Assembly: GCA_000310025.1 (NCBI GenBank)
Contig: FN649734.1
Span: 3,061,107 to 3,074,720, forward strand
Direction of reading: 5' to 3'
Length of the DNA stretch: 13,614 nt
From: Ectocarpus siliculosus
Taxonomy: Eukaryota; Sar; Phaeophyceae; Ectocarpales; Ectocarpaceae
Notes under the pieces: generated by a model
What the model was told of the DNA's origin: nothing
What the model saw: the letters and a program-made list of their open reading frames with translations, nothing else
Databases searched by the model: none
Position numbers and translations under genes: made by a program
Shown: positions 1 through 13,614 of the stretch, piece by piece
Position numbering within the stretch: position 1 is the stretch's first letter
How the letters are laid out: every line of letters begins with the position of its first letter

Positions 1-158
1 TATTTTCTGGTGCTTTCACTTTCAGAGACAGTTATAAGCACTGTGTAACGGCCTCGAGGATGCTTGACCATTTCAACACAACGTGGTGCGATTTATCCCC
101 CTTGCGCGGAGTGAGGGTTCTCGACCCCGCACAATATTATCTACTCGACCACCATTAT

Positions 159-187
159 GGTTACCGCCAAATAAAACAACGGTAACC
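159..187. repeat. Inverted repeat, 8-bp arms
   Basis: GGTTACCG at 159-166 pairs with CGGTAACC at 180-187 across a 13-nt loop that contains AATAAA on the plus strand. No function can be assigned. Confidence 0.8.
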
Positions 188-626
188 TGGTTGCCGAGTT
201 CACGAAGTGAATTTGCTTGTTTTAAAACGGCGTTGCCAAGCGACGAAAACCCAATCTCGATGGCAAACACAGTACAGGATGTACGCTACAGTAGTAGATC
301 TACCAATCGGTACACCGGCGGGTAGTGAGAACGGCAAGGCAGGCAAGGTGAGAGACGAGCTGTGGACACTGAGCGCGAGTCCACCGCGCGAACGATGAAG
401 TTTAGTTTGTGTGCGCAACGGCCGTCGTGCACGCGTGGCGGCGCAAATAAACAACACGACCGAGCACTACACCAAAAGGTGGACACCCGGGCTCCAAAGA
501 ATAGAGGCTTCGTATATTGGAGCCACACAGAAGATAGCCACCTTGGGATTGTACGGTGGGTAGAACGCGCGTTGCTGCCGCTCCTTTTGTCGAACGGGCG
601 GCTTTGGCTTGGGTGTGAACGCAACG

Positions 627-655
627 AACACAAACACAAACACAAACACACACAC
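627..655. repeat. AACACA / CA microsatellite
   Basis: Three to four AACACA units followed by a short CA run, downstream of phosphoesterase exon 11. Confidence 0.9.
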
Positions 656-940
656 CACGGCCTAGCGATCGGGCTCGCGTTCATCGCCACCCCGACAAGG
701 AAAACAAATGCTGGTGATGTTTCACTGGAAAGTAACCCGGTAGTAGCACGGGTGATGGCCATGGAAACGAGAGCCCATCCAGACGAGCAGAGCAAACAAT
801 TGGCATCAAGAAAAAAGAAAAAACGAGCGCTCGTTCAGAGAAGCAGAGGCAAAAAAAATGCACCAGAAAATGAAAAAAAAAAAGCTATTGTTAGGCAGGA
901 CTGCAACATAAAACGGCAAGAGCGAAGGTTCCTGGCTCAC

Positions 941-7623
<6,683 letters not shown>

Positions 7624-9645
7624 TGGAAGGCGGACGGTTGAGGTGCACAAAAGGCGGCAGCATCCTTCGTAATACTTAGGTGTAATAGTAGCATACAGCG
7701 TGCTGGGTGCGCTCCAAAAAAGGAGGGCAATGGGCACAATAAGATACTTATCTGGTACACTGCGCTTGTTTGGTGGTAGCGATGCTCGCGCCGCCCCCGA
7801 AATGAAGCCCCCTCCCACCCAGGGATACTGCAATGAAGTGAGAGGGACGGCATGTACAACTTTTTGTGTGGTTCAGACGCATGCAGCGCACACGAGACAG
7901 GACGGGAACACGTTGATCGCTTTCGAAAACCCTAAACGACTCTGCTGGTGGGCATACACGCCTGCCAGACACCCTGAGGACTACGCCAGACGTTAAGCCT
8001 CCCTCGTTGGGTCGGTCGGTCTCCACTGTTTTCCCTCTGCATTTGTTTCGCATACGCAAAAACGGCGAAGAGAGGGCGCCAGAGCTAGGAGCAGACAAGA
8101 AAGGGTATTATTCTCTGAAAGAAAAATCTCTCGAAAACGCACTCTGCTCAACTCGTTGGCAACAGCTTTGTTCCGGTTTGGGTGCACAAGACGTTAGTTT
8201 GACCTCAGACAGTAGTAGCGCTGCCCAGGCGGGGGGGGAGGAGATCTTCCAAGCCCTCTACGTAGTGTTCCCACGTCTTCACTGGACATACAACTAGAAC
8301 GGTTTGCGCCCGCAACATCTCGAAGCCCTTCACGCCCGACGGAGCTCGAAGCTGGCGCGTTGCTGCCGCTATCTTGTCACCCGTGTGCTGTGAAACACTC
8401 AGATACGCCCCCATCTTTATCGTAACTGCTTGGATTCGGAGTCTATCCTCTCGAGTGTTCGATGGATGTCGCCACGGAGGTGCCGCAGTTGCACACGAAC
8501 GCAACAACAGCCTCCCCGACATTTTTTTTCTCAAAAAACCAAGGTTAAGTATACAAACCGGTCGGGAATTGCAGATTTTCTCTCTCGCTTTGCCGCCTTG
8601 GCTTCGAGAGCCTCCAGTGAAACCGGAGGATGCAGCCCGTTTTCGATTGGCCCACGGGCGGTGCCAACAACAGCTCACGCAAATGGTCAAAGATCTCAAA
8701 CTGTTACAGAGGGTGTTTTTGCACGAACTCTCTTTTCGAAAATAGAAGCACCTGTATGTCGAAGAGCTGCCTACCTCTCGTGATGAAACGCGTTCGGGGA
8801 CAGCCACGCTGCCGTGGCGCTCAACTGCAAGAAGAACGTCAAGAGGGAAACTGGCCCTCTTGGTCTTGCTGACGTCATTGGTGTCGCTGTGTCACGATGA
8901 CCTACAAGGGAAGCCTTCGCTGCCACCGGTTGGACCCTGACTCCTAGCCCAAGCACCCCCCTAACCCCTTCCACCACACACCAGTCGATTGAGGGCACTG
9001 CTGGGTCTCGTGGCAAAGCCGTGCCTCTTTCCGCACGGGCTCGGCGCTTTGGCGCCCCGTGGTTCCCAATCTGGTTCGCGTGTCGGTTTGTCGGTTCGGA
9101 GCTCACGTGTACTGTATCGGCTTTTGAGTTTCCTCTTGGCCAAGGGTTGTTGGCTAGAACCTTGTTCGCCTAGGCTTGTACTTCAATGGGGAGTTCGCTC
9201 CTTCGGCTGAAGGTTGTATTCTGTTGCTTGTTGTTGCATGCAACATAGATCTTCTGCGGGCAGAGCTCTTCTCCAAAGTGATTGACCTCCGGAACCAAAC
9301 CAAAGTATGCATGCGTGATGCTCACCGAAAACCTTGCATTGTACGGAGCCCCTATAGTCTTGGGGGTATGCTACGATCTGTGATATCTATTCCACGGCGC
9401 GTGGTACGGGGAGCTGCTCTGCTTCTTCCGTCCCATGCATAGACCGAGTCCAAAGCTATCGTCTCCGCCGCGGACCAGTGGTATACAAGAGCGGATATCG
9501 GTGAAGTAGAGTGAAAACTAAAGGGCAAGGAGACTTTGGAACGGAGGGTGCTGCTGGTGAGAGAGAGGAAGAGAGACGGGGGACAGAGAGAACATCCGTT
9601 CGCAAGAAGCTACACTGAAAAGACGAGCAGCGGGGGAGGGCGAAC
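7624..9645. other. Intergenic region between divergent genes
   Basis: About 2 kb separating the start regions of the two divergent genes; it should contain both promoters and 5' UTRs. No clear TATA box is visible. A palindromic TGACGTCA, the bZIP/CRE type of site, lies at 8870-8877. A GA-rich stretch at 9558-9591 probably lies in the Rab 5' leader. Overlapping open frames on opposite strands at 8205-8807 (minus) and 8374-8745 (plus) have no recognisable domain, so I do not call them genes. An AAGC-free, T- and GGTT-rich segment at about 9000-9430 also has no recognisable gene. Confidence 0.5.
8840..8862. repeat. Inverted repeat, 8-bp arms, intergenic
   Basis: CAAGAGGG at 8840-8847 pairs with CCCTCTTG at 8855-8862 across a 7-nt spacer. 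It lies just left of the TGACGTCA palindrome. Confidence 0.75.
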
Positions 9646-9669
9646 ATGTCGGAGGAGGAGCCGTTGAAG
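9646..9669 (+). CDS. Rab exon 1: eight-codon start exon
   Basis: Codes for MSEEEPLK and ends in phase 0 before gtgcga. It is chosen because joining it to exon 2 gives MSEEEPLKVILLGNSG, a normal Rab N-terminus reaching straight into the first strand. An in-frame stop lies 28 nt upstream. Because it is so short and 2.1 kb from exon 2, transcript evidence would be needed for certainty. Confidence 0.8.
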
Positions 9670-12600
9670 GTGCGACGAGGGCACTCACGTGGTTCTCGCG
9701 TGCTGCTTGCTGCTGTGGGTCTCACATGCAAGCTTGATTCCTTGTGTGTGCCTGCCTCTCCCTCTCAGCAGGCTGTAGGCTGGAGAGCAAACGTGTGCGC
9801 AACACAGCGGTCTCCTCACTTTATCCTGGGTGACGCGTCCGCTGGCTTTGAACAGCAGTGTAGCACAAACTCGTGGGGACTTCCTGCCAAGGATTTTCCC
9901 AGCAAACCAATTCCCCCGCGAGCAGCCTAGGCAGCAGATGAAGGGGATGCGTTGTTGGTAAAGGAGGAGGGAGGCGAACGGCAGCGCGCAGCATCGGTTG
10001 TACCTTTGAGCCTATTTACTGCTGCAAGACTAATTAGTGTTGTTCCCCCGCCTCCCTACCGGGTGTACCATTGCATACACCTGTGTTCCTATATCTATTC
10101 TACTATTCTATAGAGGCCGTGCATATATAGGAACAGAATACAGAAAACCATGCCTCCAAACAACCCCCGACCCAGCAGCTGTCTGTATTGTACGAAGAGC
10201 CGAACACGCCTCGCCGGAACCTCGTGCCTCCGCCAGCCTAAACCGCTCATAGGTCACCTCAAGAATTCTGGCATTATTTTTCTAATCTTCTACGTGAAAA
10301 ATGATGAAAACCCGAGACAATGTAGATCACATGTAGACGAACCTTACCTCCACTCTTCTGGGCCCCGCCCCTACGATGTCCCTATACGATACTCGAATTC
10401 ACGACTCAGCCAATCCGGTACGAGAATATCCTCTTCCGAGCTATCTGAAAGCCACTTTTACACTACTAAGAGAATAGCCTCTTCCGAGCTATCTGAAAGC
10501 CACTTTTACACTACTACGTGGAAAACTACACGACGTTGACCCGATCAACTTTGTGCAACCTGATTCCCTCCCTCTCTTGAGCGCTAGGGTGGGCGGGTGG
10601 GAAAATCGATCAAGGCCCTAACTTCCATGGTCCTTCCTCTCGCTTCCTCAACTATTTGTTTGACTGCACTAGCGTTCTCTTCCCCGAGACGCTGGTGCAC
10701 AAGAAGACTGAAGACTTTGCACGCAGGGGACGCTCAGCGCCCGTCCCCTTCTTTCTTTCGAATTCAACAAACGCCTTCCACAAACGACGCTTTCCTTCTG
10801 AACGCTACATTTTTCGTCCTATTTATTATAGGCGACAGTCCCCCCATTTTTCGTGGTGAGACGTGTACTACACTTTTCAGCGTATGTGCATAGAGTACTA
10901 TTTCAGTGTATTTTTTCGTACAACTACAACCATCCAGGGTCACGTATGCATAGACGTGATTTTGTGCGAATGGAAACTGTACGCAAATGCAACGGCAGTA
11001 GAATTGTCTAGTCTACTGCTTGTGAGATGAGTTTTCGATACTGTACACGGCAGTAGAATGTGTAGGTCTACACAAGCTTCCGATTCCATACATGAAAATT
11101 GCAGCAGCTTTGTGAGCGCCTGGGGCTTTTGAGGTTCTGCGCCAAGTAGTTGTTGCCAGCGCACGTCCGTGATCTATGCTTCCACGTGCTCAAACTTGTT
11201 TTTCTTCATTTTTCGCTTTGATATGCATATATATTCAGAGTACGGGCCCGCAGACCCGGAACATGAAAATAGGGTCGAGGCACAGTAGTTTCTTATTTCA
11301 TCGCCACTGCTGTTGACCGCAGGTTGTTACGCTGAGTTTTGTGCAGGATCCACCGCTGAGCCATGTTTCAATCCTTCTTCACCATATTTTAATTAATTTT
11401 GGTCAAAATTTGAGCCTCTGTTTCTCGACGAACTGTGTACTTCGTGACCGTACTACTGCTGTATACTCCGTATACGGCTTGATCATTCTCGAGCCCAGGT
11501 CTTCAGCGGTCGGGTCGGTTGGCTCGCGCGCGCCCTCATGATCCCCTCCACACCGTAAAAATGCGCCCCCTTTTTTTTGCCCGCGAGGCCCGTTGTTCAT
11601 GTGTATGATAATGTTCAAGCTTTGTGCGGAGATAGGGCGGGAGTTGGGGGGGCATGCGTGAACTCGTACCGTTTCGTTTGGAATCGTGCAAAGAGAACCC
11701 TTTTTGGCGGCGCAATACCGCGAATAGGCGGCTAAAATGGCTGCCTGGCTTGTGTCGCCCGAAGATGTGACACAAAGAGGCTCACCCCCGCTCTAAAAGC
11801 AGGTGATTCTCCTGGGGAATAGCGGCGTCGGGAAGAGCAACCTGATCGCGCGGTTTCACAACAACGATTTCTCGGAAGACTTCGAGAGCACGGTCGGGGT
11901 GGAGTTCGTGACGAAGAGGATCACCGTCGATGGCGTTCCCGTCAAGCTCCAGGTGATCGCTGCTTTTTCCCGGTGACAAAAAGCCACCGAATAGACGGTC
12001 GCGCTGCGTGCCCGGATCGTGTCTCTGCTTGAAAAGAAGAAGTGTACTTGTATTGCAGGGACATGGTTTTGCCGTTGCAAATGTGGGTGCTGTACATGCG
12101 CTCCACGACATGGCGCGGTCGATGGGGTTCATTCGTATCAAGAAATTCGCGCCGCGTCCTGTTGCGTCTCACCGCTGTTTTGAGTGCGTCTCGTTCCGTG
12201 TCTGATCCACATCCCACTCCTCGGGGACCATGGGGCCGTACCGCTCTAGTTCGTCGGCATTGAGAACGGACAGTTTGCAACACTTTGCAACGGCAGTATG
12301 CCTACAACACAGCGTTTTTTGGTTTGGCGCGCAACGGTTTTTTAAACGTGAAGCCAATAGTAAGAAACGCTGTTGGCGCGCCTTGCACGCTGGTTGCATA
12401 AGCGCCCGCGATTAGTGTTCCACGCCTAAGCTCGGCTGTCCATGCCACCCTTCCCCGCGTTGCCGCTCGACCATCAACGCCACAAAACGGGGACGACGAC
12501 GGAGTCAGATTTGGGATACCGCGGGCCAGGAGCGATACGCGAGCATGATGAAGACGTACTACCGAAAGGCGAAGGGTTCGCTTTTGTTTTATGACTTCAC

Positions 12601-13261
12601 GAACAGATTTTCTTTCGTGGGACTCGAGGTGAAGGAGGGGGGGGGGGGGGGGGACAAAGGGCACGAAGAGGCTGCCCGTGGGAAAACGGAAGTCGGGGAG
12701 AAGCGTGAGGGACTACTGGGGGACCGCAGGAGATACGGTCGTCATTCCGTCGTGTCTTCCCGGAATCGAAACATGTCCACACGGGCCATGTGTCCCGCCC
12801 TATAGATGAAACGCTGCGGGACAAACGTCCAGGGCGGTCGAATGTTTTTGAGCCGATTTTTCTTTTCTCCGTTGTTTTCGTTGTTGTAGGCTTGGGGTGT
12901 TGCGGATGACCTCAACTGCTGTGAGCAGATCGGGAATGAACGGCGCTCGTCAAGATACTTCTGCTGCTTCTCTTTTCTCCTGCTGGTGCCTCTGCTTGCT
13001 TTGTGGTTGGGGGTTAGTCGGTATTTTTGTCGCCGCCGCTGCTGCTATACGCCCCTGCGCCCAAGAATGTTACCCTCGGCTCGCGTTGCTCAGGATTTTT
13101 ACTGCTTATTCCCGCCGCTGGTGCTGTTGCTCGCACAGGCCTGGCGCAAGCACCTCGAAGCCAACGCGGACCCACGGTGCGTGTCCATCGTGACGGGTAA
13201 CAAGTCGGACGTGAGCGACCAACTGGTCAGTCCGAACGACGGGGAAGCCTACGCCAGACAG
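9646..13261 (+). CDS. Rab-family small GTPase, 4 exons, 3' end beyond the window
   Basis: GTP-binding molecular switch of the Rab family, which directs vesicle targeting and cycles between cytosol and membrane. Exons 9646-9669, 11803-11952, 12509-12628 and 13139-13261 join, all in phase 0, to 139 codons. Visible elements: P-loop GNSGVGKS (13-20), switch I Thr (T38) in ESTVGVEF, strand KLQIWDTAGQERY with catalytic Q65, the Rab-type YYRKAKG and LLFYDFTN segments, and the guanine-specificity motif GNKSD (118-122). The usual P-loop GDSGVGKS has Asn for Asp at residue 14. An in-frame TGA at 9616 lies upstream of the ATG, supporting this start. The last 60-70 residues, with the SAK motif and the cysteine prenylation tail, are missing because the window ends. 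Family is near certain; the Rab subclass is not assigned. Confidence 0.93.
10422..10516. repeat. 48-bp tandem duplication
   Basis: Units 10422-10469 and 10470-10517 match at all but two positions (T10429/G10477 and the last base). They share gagaata, CTCTTCCGAGC, ATCTGAAAGCC and TTTTACACTACT. The duplication lies in Rab intron 1 and looks recent. Confidence 0.97.
10992..11073. repeat. Paired direct and inverted repeats in Rab intron 1
   Basis: The 13-mer ACGGCAGTAGAAT occurs at 10992-11004 and again at 11047-11059. Each copy is followed by a palindrome: GCAGTAGA/TCTACTGC at 10995-11002 and 11012-11019, and GTGTAGGTCTACAC at 11060-11073. Confidence 0.85.
11803..11952 (+). CDS. Rab exon 2: P-loop and switch I
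   Basis: 150 nt, 50 codons, phase 0 at both ends. It begins VILLGNSGVGKSNLIARF and ends DGVPVKLQ. It holds the whole P-loop, the switch I/effector segment with T38, and the VGVEF Rab family motif. The acceptor is aaaagcag and the donor gtgatc. Confidence 0.95.
12509..12628 (+). CDS. Rab exon 3: switch II
   Basis: 120 nt, 40 codons, phase 0. It begins IWDTAGQERYASMMKTYY and ends FTNRFSFVGLE. It carries the DTAGQE motif with the catalytic Gln and the Rab-specific YYRKAKG and LLFYDFT segments. The acceptor is ggagtcag and the donor gtgaag, followed at once by a G17 run. Confidence 0.95.
12637..12653 (+). repeat. G17 homopolymer near a donor site
   Basis: 17 consecutive G in the sense strand of Rab intron 3, starting nine bases into the intron. 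The exact length is prone to sequencing error but lies outside coding sequence. Confidence 0.95.
12890..13138 (+). other. Possible alternative in-frame 5' extension of Rab exon 4
   Basis: An alternative acceptor at 12888-12889 (ttgttgtag, preceded by a strong pyrimidine tract) opens 249 nt, 83 codons, with no stop and in the same frame as exons 3 and 4. The insert starts AWGVADDLN and includes the hydrophobic run FLLLVPLLALWLGV. It would split the GTPase fold between E98 and A99. The direct join matches known Rab spacing much better, so this is probably intron, or at most a splice variant. Confidence 0.25.
13139..13261 (+). CDS. Rab exon 4: NKSD motif
   Basis: 123 nt, 41 codons, phase 0. It begins AWRKHLEANADPRCV, continues SIVTGNKSDVSDQLV and ends DGEAYARQ. 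Joining exon 3 directly here places Trp100 where Rabs carry the conserved Trp of helix 3. The acceptor is tcgcacag and the donor gtgagc. Confidence 0.93.
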
Positions 13262-13475
13262 GTGAGCCGCGGCATGTAGGAAGGAGCCCCGCAATGTTGA
13301 AAGAAACAAAGGCACCTACCTACGCCTACATACGAACGAAATTTCGCCCCCCAAGCTTGCACTTCGACATGCGACGAAGCATCCGCTGGCCCCTCCAAGT
13401 GTGCCGTCCGTTTGTCGAAGTCGGCCACGACGCGGTACCCGCCGTCTTGATTTGTGCATGTACTCCATGGCGGTG

Positions 13476-13567
13476 CCCCCCCCCCCGCTCACTTTTGTTT
13501 TGTTTGAGCTGGGCTTGACGTTATTGTCGACGTTGGTCAAGACGCAGAGGACCCCCCCCCCCCCCCC
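13476..13567 (+). repeat. Two poly-C runs (C11 and C16)
   Basis: C11 at 13476-13486 and C16 at 13552-13567, in the sequence following Rab exon 4, presumably intron 4. Confidence 0.9.
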
Positions 13568-13614
13568 GTCGACAAACAAGCCGTCTCTCCCCGCCCATTT
13601 TTTTTTTTGCGGTT

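Larger units (their letters stand above)
1..940. other. Region after phosphoesterase exon 11; no exon recognised
   Basis: On the gene strand this is intron and possibly the 3' end of the phosphoesterase gene. I recognised no exon with family similarity. Open frames on both strands at 73-325 are short and unlike anything I know. The stretch 800-900 holds A-rich runs, which are T-rich in the transcript. Confidence 0.5.
9670..11802 (+). other. Rab intron 1 (2133 nt)
   Basis: The intron runs from gtgcga to aaaagcag. It contains no exon I can recognise. It holds a 48-bp tandem duplication at 10422-10516 and two related inverted-repeat elements at 10992-11073. The part from about 10000 to 11500 looks more AT-rich than the flanks. 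Confidence 0.7.

Noticed and set aside
9000-9442. Possible LTR or retroelement remnant, with an open frame at 9176-9442
   Set aside because: The texture resembles LTR sequence, but I found no matching second copy, no clear TG...CA ends with target duplication and no reverse transcriptase or integrase motif. The frame has no ATG at its start.
10422-10516. Tandem repeat considered as a CRISPR-like array
   Set aside because: There are only two head-to-tail copies without spacers, inside an intron of a eukaryotic gene.

Overview
The window looks like nuclear DNA of an intron-rich eukaryote. The best guess is a photosynthetic stramenopile, most likely a brown alga of the Ectocarpus type. This rests on small coding exons (24-197 nt) separated by GT-AG introns of 300-2133 nt, very abundant CAG, GA and AAC microsatellites, a moderately GC-rich base composition, and a phosphoesterase whose motif pattern I associate with cyanobacteria and plastid-bearing eukaryotes. 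The lineage is inference; no organism-specific marker is present. Neither gene has an open reading frame of useful length, and both were reconstructed by joining exons at consensus splice sites.

Layout. (1) Positions 941-7623, minus strand: a calcineurin-like metallophosphoesterase gene. Eleven exons join without any frame conflict into 345 codons carrying all five metal-binding motifs in order (GDLH, GDLG, GNHD, SHAPP, GHFH). Its 3' end was not found and lies in 1-940 or off the window. (2) Positions 7624-9645: about 2 kb between the two divergently transcribed genes, with no gene I can support. (3) Positions 9646-13261 onward, plus strand: a Rab-type small GTPase gene. It has an 8-codon first exon, a 2.1-kb first intron, and three further exons holding the P-loop, switch I, switch II and the NKSD guanine-specificity motif. 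The gene runs off the right edge before the SAK motif and the C-terminal prenylation tail.

The rest is mostly introns packed with simple repeats. The largest is an uninterrupted (AAC)65 tract, read as (GTT)65 in the phosphoesterase transcript, starting 9 nt inside an intron. A (CTG)10 tract makes up the region just before another 3' splice site, and a G17 run sits 9 nt inside Rab intron 3. In the phosphoesterase introns the tracts are oriented so that the transcript carries CU, GUU or CUG rather than AG-rich sequence.

The two genes have no evident joint function: one is a metal-dependent hydrolase, the other a membrane-traffic switch. I see no mobile element, CRISPR array, tRNA, rRNA or defence system. 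The most interesting observation is an alternative 3' splice site in Rab intron 3 that would insert 83 in-frame codons, with a strongly hydrophobic segment, into the middle of the GTPase fold.
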